Positions 1 to 8,466 of a stretch of 64,000 nucleotides of DNA are shown here, piece by piece. The DNA comes from Salinicoccus roseus (GTDB taxonomy: Bacteria; Bacillota; Bacilli; Staphylococcales; Salinicoccaceae), in the NCBI RefSeq assembly GCF_003814515.1, contig NZ_RKQJ01000001.1, positions 868,001 through 932,000 of the forward strand, read 5' to 3'. Below the pieces are notes generated by a model. The model searched no databases and had not been told where the DNA came from. It was given only the letters and a program-made list of their open reading frames with translations. Made by a program: the position numbers and the translations under genes. How positions within the stretch are numbered: the stretch's first letter is position 1; each line of letters begins with the position of its first letter.

Positions 1-447
1 GCCGACTACACCATGCAGTTCAGCGACGGCCGCAACTACCTCGACTACGAAGGGGATACGGCATATATCACAAAAACCATCATGGAAGCGGACGCTATCA
101 TCATCGGCACACCGATCTTCCAGGCTTCCATCCCGGCGACACTGAAGAACGTCTTCGACCTGCTGCCGATCAATGCACTGCAAGACAAGATCGTGAGCTT
201 CTTCGTCACCGCCGGCACATCCAAGCATTTCCTCATCCCGGAAACCCAGCTCAAACCGATTCTGAGCTACATGAAGGCACAGACTGTGAGCACATATGTA
301 TTCATTGAAGAGAAGGATTTCATGAATAAGGAGATCATCAATGACGACATCATCTTCCGGCTCAATGCACTGGTCGAGGATACTGTCATGCTGACAGATA
401 CGTACAAGCGCATACGCGAAGAGAAGGAATCGATGTATGATTTCTGA
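1..447 (+). CDS. NADPH-dependent FMN reductase family protein, 5' truncated by window edge
   Basis: The open frame runs in from base 1, so the N-terminus with the flavodoxin phosphate loop is missing. The visible part carries ADAIIIGTPIFQASIPATLKN, the GTP(I/E)(Y/F) region that packs on the flavin in NADPH-dependent FMN/azobenzene reductases. These are small cytosolic flavodoxin-fold enzymes that transfer hydride from NAD(P)H to FMN or quinone/azo acceptors. It ends at TGA just before a hairpin terminator shared with the convergent galM. Its GC-rich codon use contrasts with the AT-rich arabinose genes next door. The exact substrate cannot be told. Confidence 0.8.
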   Translation, partial: ADYTMQFSDGRNYLDYEGDTAYITKTIMEADAIIIGTPIFQASIPATLKNVFDLLPINALQDKIVSFFVTAGTSKHFLIPETQLKPILSYMKAQTVSTYVFIEEKDFMNKEIINDDIIFRLNALVEDTVMLTDTYKRIREEKESMYDF

Positions 448-451
448 AACA

Positions 452-476
452 AAAAAGGCGCTATAAGCGCCTTTTT
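452..476. terminator. bidirectional rho-independent terminator
   Basis: An 11-bp perfect stem built on GGCGCT/AGCGCC with A-run and T-run on both sides and loop ATA. It lies between the convergent FMN reductase and galM genes and overlaps the galM stop codon. Confidence 0.85.
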
Positions 477-1470
477 AAATTAAAGAAAATTCAAATGTAG
501 TTTTTCTTTCGTACTTCCGTTTATCCAATATTCTTTCTGGACTTATCTTTAATCCATCAAGTATGGGAGGTTCTTGAGCCTCAAAACATACCCCAGCATG
601 TTTCCCATTTATATTTTTATTGAATTGCTTGCTTTCCATTGCATTACCGGTATAGAAAACCATACCAGGGAAAGTTGTAGTCATTGTCATTCTTCGTCCG
701 CTATTTGGTTCTGTAAGAACAGCTTTTTTATTTTCGAGATAAAAATAATGATCAAATCCGCTTGATGCAATCTTTATTTGTAAGTGATCATCATTATAAA
801 TATTCTCAAGTGCAGTTGGTGAACTGAGATCGAAAATTCCTTCAGTATGCTTTTTTCCTAAAGGTAACAATTGTTCGTTTAATGGATGAAACGATTTACT
901 TCCAAAATTCACAATATGATCCTCTGTTCCATCGTTTCCCGAAAGATTGAAATAAGTATGGTTTGTAGGAGAAATGATTGTATCACTGTCGACTGTAATC
1001 TTATAGTCAATGTTCAGTCTGTTTTCATTATCGAGAGTGTATATGATGTTCATTAGAGGATGACCAGGGTGCCCGTCGACATAACAGGACATCTTAATCG
1101 AGCATACCTTTCCGACGACCACATCCTCTATATTCCAGTAATCATTATGAACCCCATATTCACCGCTGTGCAGCATCGTCTGCCCTTCATTTCCACGAAA
1201 CTGATATACTTCATCTCTTATTTTTAACTTCGCATCCGTTACCCTGCCAGCCAATGGCCCGATAACAGCACCTAGATAATCGGGATTTTCAATGTAATCT
1301 TCTATATCCTTATATGCAACAACTACATTATCGATTCCGCCCTTTTTATCCGGCACATGAATCCCAGTAATAGCAGCACCTATATTTATTACACTTACAG
1401 ACATACCAACATCATTTTTCAGTGTATACTCCTTGATGCCTTCAGCTAATATGCTTTCAGTAATATTCAT
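475..1470 (-). CDS. galM: aldose 1-epimerase
   Basis: 331 residues, full length for the GalM/mutarotase family. These cytosolic enzymes interconvert alpha and beta anomers of aldoses. Visible family features are GAVIGPLAGRV near residue 85, a GNEG..LHSG stretch, the catalytic His region SPTNHTYFNLSG near residue 165, and the late Glu region VCFEAQEPP. The start ATG follows AGAGGG by 5 bases. It is the last gene of the arabinose operon, 17 bases after the symporter, so it probably converts beta-L-arabinose to the anomer used by AraA. AT-rich like the rest of the operon. Confidence 0.9.
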   Translation of the reverse strand: MNITESILAEGIKEYTLKNDVGMSVSVINIGAAITGIHVPDKKGGIDNVVVAYKDIEDYIENPDYLGAVIGPLAGRVTDAKLKIRDEVYQFRGNEGQTMLHSGEYGVHNDYWNIEDVVVGKVCSIKMSCYVDGHPGHPLMNIIYTLDNENRLNIDYKITVDSDTIISPTNHTYFNLSGNDGTEDHIVNFGSKSFHPLNEQLLPLGKKHTEGIFDLSSPTALENIYNDDHLQIKIASSGFDHYFYLENKKAVLTEPNSGRRMTMTTTFPGMVFYTGNAMESKQFNKNINGKHAGVCFEAQEPPILDGLKISPERILDKRKYERKTTFEFSLI

Positions 1471-1487
1471 CGCATACCCTCTCCCAC

Positions 1488-2882
1488 TTACTTATTTTGG
1501 GATGGCGCTTCTTGCCAATGTCCTTCTATTTTTTTATTGCTGAAACGATTATCGAGGTACAGTTCAATCTCTTCAAGTGTCTTTCCATTCGTTTCATAAA
1601 GTACATATTTTGCAAAAAGGAAACCGATTGCGCAAATAGCTGCAAAGAGGAAGAAGATGCTGCTCAAACCAATACTACTCATAAGAATAGGGAAGAAAAG
1701 CGCCACTACAATGTTCCCAAGCCAGTTGACCATCGATGCAATCCCTGTTGCCATCCCTCTCACATTACTAGGGAACAGCTCTCCGACTACTATCCATGTA
1801 ACTGCTGCCCATGAGTATGCGTAAAAGATGACGTATAGACAGATGAATACGAAAACAAGAGTGATGGCCCACGTATATCCGCTTTGTGTGTAGGGATAGA
1901 TCAATCCTACAAGAAGGAGACAAGTCCCCATCCCCAGCGATCCCGTCATGAACAGGGTTCTTCGTTTAAACCTATCTACAACTAATAGTGTGATGATTGT
2001 AGCGACTACAAATACAACACCGACCCCTACTGTTGAGATTACACCACTAATGGTGGAGCCGAATACATCTCCCAATATTTGAGAAGAGTAGTAAAAGATT
2101 GTATTTGCCCCTTGGATCTGTTGAAGGAAGGTTACCGAACAACCTACCATCAGAGAAAAACCGATTGCTTTGGTCCATTTGAACTTCTGGTCGGTATTCA
2201 ATACCTGCTCATGCATTGTGATGATTTCATCATATTCCTTTTTGGCTTCTTTAGAGGTACGCAACCTTTGCAGGTTTTTCAACGCTAAATCCTTAAAGCC
2301 TTTTTTCACAAGATATCTAGGAGATTCAGGAAGAAGGAAAGCGCCTACAAAAAGTACTATAGCAGGGACCACTGCCCCTCCAAGCATCCATCTCCATCCT
2401 TCGAAAACACCAATGAAAGCATAGTTGACTCCATATGATACAAGCATACCGATAGTGATCATCAACTGGTTCAACCCTGAAATCTGACCCCTTAATGCAG
2501 GAGGGGAGATTTCTCCCATATACATTGGCACAAGGGCGGATGCCGCTCCAACGGATATTCCGAGTATGAAGCGTGAAACAACCAATAATTCTGGAGTTCC
2601 AGAAAAAGCACATGCCAGTGATCCCAGTGCAAATATGATCGCCGTAATCATAATCATCATTTTTCTGCCAAATTTATCTGCCAAAGGCGCCATGGAGACT
2701 GCGCCTGCCATAGCTCCAAGGAAGAGGATTGAAGTTATCGTCCCTTCCATAAGAGGCGTTATGTCCCAAGTATCCTTTATACTGGGAAGTGCTCCATTGA
2801 TGATGCCAATATCGTAACCAAACAGGAATCCACCAAATGCACCAAATGTATATATCATCTTTGTCGATGGTTTTTTATTCAT
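1488..2882 (-). CDS. sugar porter family MFS transporter (arabinose/H+ symporter candidate)
   Basis: 464 residues with about 12 hydrophobic segments. Sugar-porter signatures are clear: GYDIGIINGALPSI in TM1, DKFGRK after TM2, RFILGISVGAASALVPMYMGEISPP in the TM4 region, PESPRYL after TM6, QQIQGANTIFYYSSQI in TM7 and the VDRFKRRTLF loop. It belongs to the XylE/AraE/GLUT group and should import a pentose with H+. The ATG is preceded by AAAAGGGGAT. It sits 44 bases after araA and 17 bases before galM, which suggests it supplies L-arabinose to the operon; the substrate is inferred from context. Confidence 0.9.
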   Translation of the reverse strand: MNKKPSTKMIYTFGAFGGFLFGYDIGIINGALPSIKDTWDITPLMEGTITSILFLGAMAGAVSMAPLADKFGRKMMIMITAIIFALGSLACAFSGTPELLVVSRFILGISVGAASALVPMYMGEISPPALRGQISGLNQLMITIGMLVSYGVNYAFIGVFEGWRWMLGGAVVPAIVLFVGAFLLPESPRYLVKKGFKDLALKNLQRLRTSKEAKKEYDEIITMHEQVLNTDQKFKWTKAIGFSLMVGCSVTFLQQIQGANTIFYYSSQILGDVFGSTISGVISTVGVGVVFVVATIITLLVVDRFKRRTLFMTGSLGMGTCLLLVGLIYPYTQSGYTWAITLVFVFICLYVIFYAYSWAAVTWIVVGELFPSNVRGMATGIASMVNWLGNIVVALFFPILMSSIGLSSIFFLFAAICAIGFLFAKYVLYETNGKTLEEIELYLDNRFSNKKIEGHWQEAPSQNK

Positions 2883-2926
2883 GAATCTATCCCCTTTTAG
2901 AATCAGTAATGGTGAAACAAAGTGAT

Positions 2927-4348
2927 CTACTCAATGATGGTATAGTCGAGCCCCATCATTTCTGCCAACATTTTCATATGCTCAACATTTAAACTAAGAG
3001 AAAGTACCGTATGATGGCCTCCTCCTGCCTGAATCCATTTTTCTATCCCTTCTTTGAAATTAGGTTTTGTTTCCCAAATAACTCTTGCAACAGGCAAGTG
3101 TGGTGCTTCCTCAGTCGGTGTAGAGGCGCTGACCTTATTTATGATCATTTTAAAGCTTTCACCCATATCGGAAATACTGCTCACGACACCGTCTCCACTT
3201 TTTCCATCAAAAACCATTCTAGCCGGATCATCTTTGCCACCGATTCCCAGTGGATGCACAACAATTTTAGGTTTTGATGCTGAAAATGTTGGATCAACTT
3301 CGAGCATATGTGACCCAAGTGTCTGCTCATGCCCTTTCCGCATATCATAGGTATAATCTTCCATAAACCCGGTACTTTCATTGTCGGACATGATTTTAAG
3401 CAAACGATCAAGTGCTGCAGTTTTCCAGTCCCCTTCTCCCGCAAAACCATATCCTTTCCCGTTCAGTCTTTGAACAGCAAGACCCGGAAGCTGTTTCATA
3501 TTGTGAAGATCCTCGAAATTAGTCGTGAAGGCTGTATAACCTCCCCTGTCCAGGAACTTTTGTATCGCAATTTCATATTTGATTTGCTCTTTAACGGAAG
3601 CATCAAATGCTTCTTCATCATTATCTCCATACTCCAGGTCATATAAGTTCTGATATTCCTTATACATTTCAGAAACTTCATGACTACTGACCTTCTCTAT
3701 TTCTTCGACTAGATCACCTATGCCAAAATAATCCACTGTCCAGCCAAGCTTAATCTGCGCTTCAATCTTATCTCCTTCAGTCACAGCAACATTCCTCATG
3801 TTATCTCCAAAACGTGCAACTTTTATATTGAAGCTTTCATTAAATGAATGGGCAACTTTCATCCAATCAGATATTTGCTTTTGAGTATCTTGATCTTTCC
3901 AAAACCCAACCACAATTTGATTATTCTTCTGTAGACGTTTGTTGATGTATCCATATTCACGATCACCATGAGCCGACTGATAAAGATTCATGTAGTCCAT
4001 ATCAATAGTTTCCCAAGGAATACCTTCATAGTATTGGGTGGCCAAATGCAGTAGCGGCTTCTGCAATAACGCAGTCCCTCTGATCCATAGCTTGGCAGGA
4101 GAGAAGGTATGCATCCAAGTGATTACACCTTGAATGTCATCCCTGTAGTTGACGGTCTTCATAATATTTGTAATTATATCTGAATTTATAGCCAGTTCAT
4201 CATGGAGTTCGACCGGATATGGAAGGTTACCGGACTCATTAAGTGTTTTGACCATGTTTTCTGCATTTTCCTTCACTTTAATCAGTGCCTCTTCCCCATA
4301 TAATTCCTGGGATCCGACTACGAACCAAAACTTCTTCTTTTCTGTCAT
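2927..4348 (-). CDS. araA: L-arabinose isomerase
   Basis: 473 residues, the usual length. Catalyses L-arabinose to L-ribulose in the cytosol with a divalent metal. The N-terminus FWFVVGSQELYGEEAL is the family hallmark; ITWMHTFSPAKLWI, LLHLATQY, FTTNFEDLHNMKQLPGLAVQRL and GYGFAGEGDWKTAAL follow, including the Glu and His metal/catalytic positions. I start it at the ATG 4346-4348, which has AGGAG 9 bases upstream. The frame stays open further upstream, but that would overlap araD by 89 bases. It is the third gene of araB-araD-araA, 13 bases after araD. Confidence 0.96.
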   Translation of the reverse strand: MTEKKKFWFVVGSQELYGEEALIKVKENAENMVKTLNESGNLPYPVELHDELAINSDIITNIMKTVNYRDDIQGVITWMHTFSPAKLWIRGTALLQKPLLHLATQYYEGIPWETIDMDYMNLYQSAHGDREYGYINKRLQKNNQIVVGFWKDQDTQKQISDWMKVAHSFNESFNIKVARFGDNMRNVAVTEGDKIEAQIKLGWTVDYFGIGDLVEEIEKVSSHEVSEMYKEYQNLYDLEYGDNDEEAFDASVKEQIKYEIAIQKFLDRGGYTAFTTNFEDLHNMKQLPGLAVQRLNGKGYGFAGEGDWKTAALDRLLKIMSDNESTGFMEDYTYDMRKGHEQTLGSHMLEVDPTFSASKPKIVVHPLGIGGKDDPARMVFDGKSGDGVVSSISDMGESFKMIINKVSASTPTEEAPHLPVARVIWETKPNFKEGIEKWIQAGGGHHTVLSLSLNVEHMKMLAEMMGLDYTIIE

Positions 4349-4361
4349 CTTTATAACTCCT

Positions 4362-5063
4362 CTATCTATTTTTTTGACCGTAATAAGCATTTTCACCATG
4401 TTTTCTTTCGAAGTGCTTATCAAGGATAAAGTCTGGTAAAACATGCGCATTGGGATTAAGAGCTTGAGTATAATAGTTCATCTTACATACTTCCTCTAGC
4501 ACGACGGCATTCATTACAGCTTTCTTAGCATCTGAACCCCAAGTGAAAGGCGCGTGACCGTGCAGTAGGACGCCCGGAACAGACACTGGATCTATACCGC
4601 GCTCATGAAATGTTTCCACAATGACATTTCCTGTTTCTTTTTCATACTCAGTATTGACTTCTTCTTCACTTAAATATCTGGCACATGGAATAGTTCCATA
4701 AAATGTATCAGCGTGAGTAGTACCTAACGCATCTACGTCTTTGCCTGCCTGTGCCCATATGGTTGCCCATGGGGAATGGGTGTGGACAATGCTGCCTAAT
4801 CCTTTGAAGCTCTGATACAATACTGCATGTGTAGGCATATCAGATGAAGGGTTCAGATCTCCTTCGACAACTCGGCCATCCAAATCACAAATAACTATAT
4901 CGTCCGGTGTCATGCTCTCATAATCGACACCACTTGGCTTGATGGCAAAGTAGCCTGTCTCTTCGTCAAAAGCACTTACATTTCCCCAGGTATACTTTAT
5001 AAGTCCACGTTTCGGCAGTTCCAAATTAGCATCGAACACTTCTTTTTTTAATGATTCAAGCAT
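4362..5063 (-). CDS. araD: L-ribulose-5-phosphate 4-epimerase
   Basis: 233 residues, class II aldolase/AraD fold, normal length. Converts L-ribulose-5-phosphate to D-xylulose-5-phosphate, which enters the pentose phosphate pathway. Family motifs: LPKRGLIKYTWGNVSAFD near the start, GVDYESMTP, the metal site HTHSPWATIWAQAGKDV with the paired His residues, and HGHAPFTWG carrying the third His. The ATG follows GGGAGGAATGGA. Lies between araB (13 bases) and araA (13 bases) in one transcription unit. Confidence 0.96.
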   Translation of the reverse strand: MLESLKKEVFDANLELPKRGLIKYTWGNVSAFDEETGYFAIKPSGVDYESMTPDDIVICDLDGRVVEGDLNPSSDMPTHAVLYQSFKGLGSIVHTHSPWATIWAQAGKDVDALGTTHADTFYGTIPCARYLSEEEVNTEYEKETGNVIVETFHERGIDPVSVPGVLLHGHAPFTWGSDAKKAVMNAVVLEEVCKMNYYTQALNPNAHVLPDFILDKHFERKHGENAYYGQKNR

Positions 5064-5076
5064 ATTCCATTCCTCC

Positions 5077-6672
5077 CTAACAAAACTGTGCAGCTTGCCG
5101 TTGAATAGGCAGTGATTGCTTATAGAGTTCTATATATTTTCGATACCTTTCCACTTCCTCTGGTTCTGCTTCCAAGGTATAACTTCCCACACTTCCAAAT
5201 ACTTCATCATTTAAATAATCCTCAAGGGTCATGCCTGTATCATTCATAAGAAATTTAGCCAGGACTGCCATTCCCCATGCGCCCCCCTCATTTGCAGTAT
5301 CCATAACTGTTACTGGGCTATCAGTGGCAGCAGCAAGAACGGCCTGTGCGACATCTTTTGTTTTTAGAATGCCCCCATGGGCCACTAGGGAAGCAATTTC
5401 GATGTTCTCATTTTCCTTCAACAGATCCAGTCCGATGGTCATGGTGCTGAAGGCGCTATAAAGATGAGTCTTCATGAAATTCGCCAAGTTAAGGTTACTG
5501 TCAGGCTGTCTTAAGAAAAGAGGCCGTCCGTTTTCTACATCAGTAATATTTTCTCCTGAGACATATCCATATGAGAGCAAATTGCCTAAATCATTGTCGC
5601 TGGTGTTTATGCTCTTGAATATTTGTCCGTACAACTCTTCTTGTGAAAATTCCACTCCCATTGTGCTCAGAACCTCACTGAACAGTCCCATCCATGCGTT
5701 GATATCGGAAGTACAGTTATTTGTATGGATCATCGCGACATCATTGCCATCGGGAGTGGTTACAGTATCAATCTCTCTAAAAATATTTTTGAGAGGGGTT
5801 TCCAGCACAACCATCATAAATGCACTTGTTCCGGCAGATATATTCCCTGTTTTTTTGGCTACACTGTTTGTGGCGACCATTCCTGTGCCTGCATCCCCTT
5901 CTGGCGGACAAAGTGGTGCCCCAGCCTGTAGGGCTCCGGTAGAATCAAGGAGCCTTGCACCTTCTTCACTTAAATTTCCTGCAGTCTCCCCAGCGAGCTT
6001 AATACTAGGCAAAATTTCTTTAATCCTGTATTTAATACCATTCTTCTCAAGGAGTCCATCCATATCTTCCAATAGGTCGTACCTATAATCTCTCGTCGAG
6101 GTATCCACCGGGAACATCCCTGAAGCATCCCCGATGCCAATTACTTTCTTCCCTGTAAGGTACCAGTGCACATATCCTGCTAACGTCGTCACATATTTCA
6201 CTTTGCTGATGTGCGCTTCCTGATCGATTACTGCTTGATAGAAATGGGCTATACTCCAGCGTTCCGGGATATTCACATTAAATATATCGGTCAGTTCTTT
6301 TGCCGCTTCTTTTGTATTATTATTTCTCCAAGTCCTGAATGGCAACAACAAGTCATCCTTGTCATCAAAGGCCAGGTAACCATGCATCATCGCACTTACA
6401 CCCATGGCACTTATTTTTCTTAAAGGAACTCCATATCTCTCCATCATATCTTCTGTCATATCCGTATAACTTTTCTGTAGGCCGACCCATATATCATTTA
6501 ACGAGTAGGTCCAATAGCCATTTTCTAGACGGTTCTCCCATTCGAAATATCCTGATGCAACAGTCTGATACGATGAATCGATAGCTACGGTTTTTATTCT
6601 TGTCGAGCCCAATTCTATCCCAACAGTGATTTCACCATTTTCGATTTCGTCTACAACTTTTTTCTCGCTCAA
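5077..6672 (-). CDS. araB: ribulokinase, FGGY family
   Basis: 531 residues. Phosphorylates L-ribulose with ATP. It starts GIELGSTRIKTVAID, the phosphate-1 loop of the actin-like ATPase fold, and has GVSAMMHGYLAFD, FRTWRNNNT, PEGDAGTGMVATNS and a C-terminal GGAWGMAVLAKF adenosine site. This is the AraB form common in lactobacilli and staphylococci rather than the Escherichia form. The start is TTG at 6670-6672 with GGGGAG 10 bases upstream. It is the first gene of the ara operon; the promoter, two AraR boxes and a cre site lie directly upstream. Confidence 0.93.
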   Translation of the reverse strand: MSEKKVVDEIENGEITVGIELGSTRIKTVAIDSSYQTVASGYFEWENRLENGYWTYSLNDIWVGLQKSYTDMTEDMMERYGVPLRKISAMGVSAMMHGYLAFDDKDDLLLPFRTWRNNNTKEAAKELTDIFNVNIPERWSIAHFYQAVIDQEAHISKVKYVTTLAGYVHWYLTGKKVIGIGDASGMFPVDTSTRDYRYDLLEDMDGLLEKNGIKYRIKEILPSIKLAGETAGNLSEEGARLLDSTGALQAGAPLCPPEGDAGTGMVATNSVAKKTGNISAGTSAFMMVVLETPLKNIFREIDTVTTPDGNDVAMIHTNNCTSDINAWMGLFSEVLSTMGVEFSQEELYGQIFKSINTSDNDLGNLLSYGYVSGENITDVENGRPLFLRQPDSNLNLANFMKTHLYSAFSTMTIGLDLLKENENIEIASLVAHGGILKTKDVAQAVLAAATDSPVTVMDTANEGGAWGMAVLAKFLMNDTGMTLEDYLNDEVFGSVGSYTLEAEPEEVERYRKYIELYKQSLPIQRQAAQFC

Positions 6673-6687
6673 TTATCTACACTCCCC

Positions 6688-6701
6688 TGCAATCGCTTAC
6701 A
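6688..6701 (-). promoter_or_regulatory. cre site (CcpA operator) at the araB transcription start
   Basis: TGCAATCGCTTACA fits the Bacillus cre consensus TGNAANCGNWNNCA at every fixed position, on both strands. It begins 7 bases downstream of the -10 box, so bound CcpA would block the transcription start. This predicts glucose repression of the arabinose operon. Confidence 0.75.
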
Positions 6702-6707
6702 AAAAGA

Positions 6708-6736
6708 ATATTAGATTATTTATACGTACATGTCAA
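6708..6736 (-). promoter_or_regulatory. sigma-A promoter of araB-araD-araA-symporter-galM
   Basis: Read on the minus strand: TTGACA (6731-6736), a 17-base spacer, then TAATAT (6708-6713). A near-consensus promoter whose spacer contains an AraR box, so repressor and RNA polymerase binding would exclude each other. Confidence 0.8.
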
Positions 6737-6764
6737 ACTATTTTAAAAATTAATACGTACAAAT
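6719..6764. promoter_or_regulatory. two in-phase AraR operator boxes
   Basis: Two copies of the TACGTA-centred palindrome typical of Bacillus AraR operators: TTATACGTACATG (core 6723-6728) and TTAATACGTACAAAT (core 6754-6759). The cores are 31 bp apart, three helical turns, which suits cooperative binding of two AraR dimers on the same DNA face. One box lies inside the promoter spacer, the other just upstream of -35. The AraR gene is 60 bp away. Confidence 0.75.
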
Positions 6765-6770
6765 TTATAT

Positions 6771-6816
6771 AAAAGAAATCCAAGTATGTTCAAGCACACA
6801 TACTTGGATTTCTTTT
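6771..6816 (-). terminator. rho-independent terminator of araR
   Basis: A 19-bp perfect inverted repeat (6771-6789 with 6798-6816) around an 8-base loop, ending in TTTCTTTT on either strand. It closes araR (stop at 6821) immediately upstream of the araB control region and insulates the two units. Confidence 0.85.
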
Positions 6817-6820
6817 ATGC

Positions 6821-7903
6821 TTAATTTAAAGCCTTCACACTATTTCTTTCTATAATAGAAGTGTCCAAAATTATTGAATCACCCTCTACGCCATCCTGAA
6901 TTGCCTTTACAATCCAGTTTGCCGCCTTCATACCAAGATCCTCCTGGGGATGGGAAGTCGTTGTTAACAAAGTATCTTCCAGGCGACTCAATATGGAATT
7001 ATCTTCTCCTATGAGTGATATGTCCTCCGGTATCTTATAATCAATATTTCTAAGCTTTTTATTCAAGTCATATGCTATTTCATCGTTATAACACACTATG
7101 GCAGTAACATCCAATGTCCCCATTTCTATATGCTCCACCACCTGATTCACTACTGCATTACGGCTCTCTGTAGAAAATGTATATATGTATTCTCCCTTAA
7201 AGACCGTATCATGTTCTTCAAATGCCTTGATATATCCTTTCATTCTCAGCTTTCCCTGAAGATCATCAATTTTAGTAATGAGAGCAATATCCTGGTGACC
7301 GTGCTCAAGAAGATATTCAGTGGCTATAAACCCTGATTTTGTATCGTCTATGCTTATGAAAGGAATATTGAGTTCCTCATATCTTGCATTTATCATCAGC
7401 GTAGGGATTTTTTTCTTCTTGAGTAGGGAGTAATATGATAAATTCGGATTAAATGTATTACTTTTTGTCGGCTCAATAATCAACCCCTGCACTTCTTGGT
7501 CCAGCATCATCTCCAAGCAGCGCCGTTCCTCTTCGTGATTATTATTCGTACTTGCAAGAATAAGCGAATATCCATTCTCCCTTAGGACCGTTTCTATTCC
7601 CCGTATAATGCTTGGAAATATATAGTCTGAAAGATAAGTAACTATAACCCCTATTTTTTTCACTTGCTTTTGGCTGCTCTTGCTTAGAAAGGCATTACTT
7701 ACATATGAACCTGCACCTTTCCTTTTCACTGCGAATCCATCATTCACAAGGATTTCCATGGCTTGCCTTATTGTGTGTCTGCTGACATCGTATTGGACTT
7801 GCAGCTGTTTCTCAGTAGGCAGCAGTGTGCCAGCCCTGTACTCTCCATCAATTATTTTATCTTTAATGGCTATGGCTATCTTCTGATATTTTGGTATTTG
7901 CAT
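6821..7903 (-). CDS. araR: arabinose-responsive repressor, GntR-type HTH with LacI-type sensor
   Basis: 360 residues. Residues 1-70 form a GntR winged helix (KIIDGEYRAGTLLPTEKQLQ, SRHTIRQAMEILVNDGF). The remaining 290 residues are a periplasmic-binding-protein-like LacI/GalR sensor (IGVIVTYLSDYIFPSIIRGIE, NHEEERRCLEMMLDQEVQGLIIEP, ISIDDTKSG, CYNDEIAYDLNKKL). This fusion is the hallmark of AraR, which represses ara operons and releases DNA on L-arabinose. The chosen ATG at 7903 has AGGGG 8 bases upstream; a start 27 bases earlier lacks one. Faces the same way as araB, separated by a strong terminator. Confidence 0.93.
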   Translation of the reverse strand: MQIPKYQKIAIAIKDKIIDGEYRAGTLLPTEKQLQVQYDVSRHTIRQAMEILVNDGFAVKRKGAGSYVSNAFLSKSSQKQVKKIGVIVTYLSDYIFPSIIRGIETVLRENGYSLILASTNNNHEEERRCLEMMLDQEVQGLIIEPTKSNTFNPNLSYYSLLKKKKIPTLMINARYEELNIPFISIDDTKSGFIATEYLLEHGHQDIALITKIDDLQGKLRMKGYIKAFEEHDTVFKGEYIYTFSTESRNAVVNQVVEHIEMGTLDVTAIVCYNDEIAYDLNKKLRNIDYKIPEDISLIGEDNSILSRLEDTLLTTTSHPQEDLGMKAANWIVKAIQDGVEGDSIILDTSIIERNSVKALN

Positions 7904-7963
7904 TGGTCGATCCCCTACTTCTGTATGCATATTATTAAAATTTCAACTTTATATATTAAGACG

Positions 7964-7969
7964 AGTATA
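7964..7969 (-). promoter_or_regulatory. probable extended -10 of the araR promoter
   Basis: Minus-strand TGATATACT is an extended -10 (TGnTATACT) 61 bases before the araR start. No good -35 at 17 bases; a TTGAAG lies too far upstream. No TACGTA box is seen here, so autoregulation is not evident. Confidence 0.4.
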
Positions 7970-8088
7970 TCATAAAAATTTTTTAGATTGCTTCAAGAAT
8001 AAGCCTATCTGCTTCTAGTGTATGTTACATTGAAACCAGTAGACCTATCACATATCACTCTTTTTAAAATGCAGACTGGAGGGATTAT

Positions 8089-8316
8089 TTGATCTTTGTA
8101 CTTAGACTTATTTTTGCTGCAGCAACAGCTGGACTGGCCCTCTATAGCCTGTTCACTGACAACTATGGATTGATGCCATGGATGCTCCTTTCCATGTCTT
8201 TCCTCCTTCTGACTATGGGGATCGACGAGTACCTCAAGGGGCGTAAAGTATTTGGCGTCTTTTCCCTCCTTGCTTTTGTACTTTACGTCTCACTGGACGG
8301 ATTCATTCTATCCTAA
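8089..8316 (+). CDS. small membrane protein, DUF3953/YczI-like
   Basis: 75 residues forming three hydrophobic segments (roughly 3-20, 29-45 and 54-73) joined by short polar turns, with GIDEYLKGRK in the loop before TM3. It resembles the short DUF3953 proteins of Bacillales, of unknown function. TTG start with GGAGGG 5 bases upstream. Monocistronic, divergent from araR. Function not known. Confidence 0.6.
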   Translation: MIFVLRLIFAAATAGLALYSLFTDNYGLMPWMLLSMSFLLLTMGIDEYLKGRKVFGVFSLLAFVLYVSLDGFILS

Positions 8317-8466
8317 ATTTCAGGTGTGGGAGTTCTTGATGCCATTTTTGATTTCAAACCGGTCCCTGGTACCGGTTTTTTTCTCACCATATAATATCTC
8401 CACAAAGCAGAAGTCGTCCTGCGGGAATGCTATAATGGGGAAATGAATACATATAGGAGGAATCAT

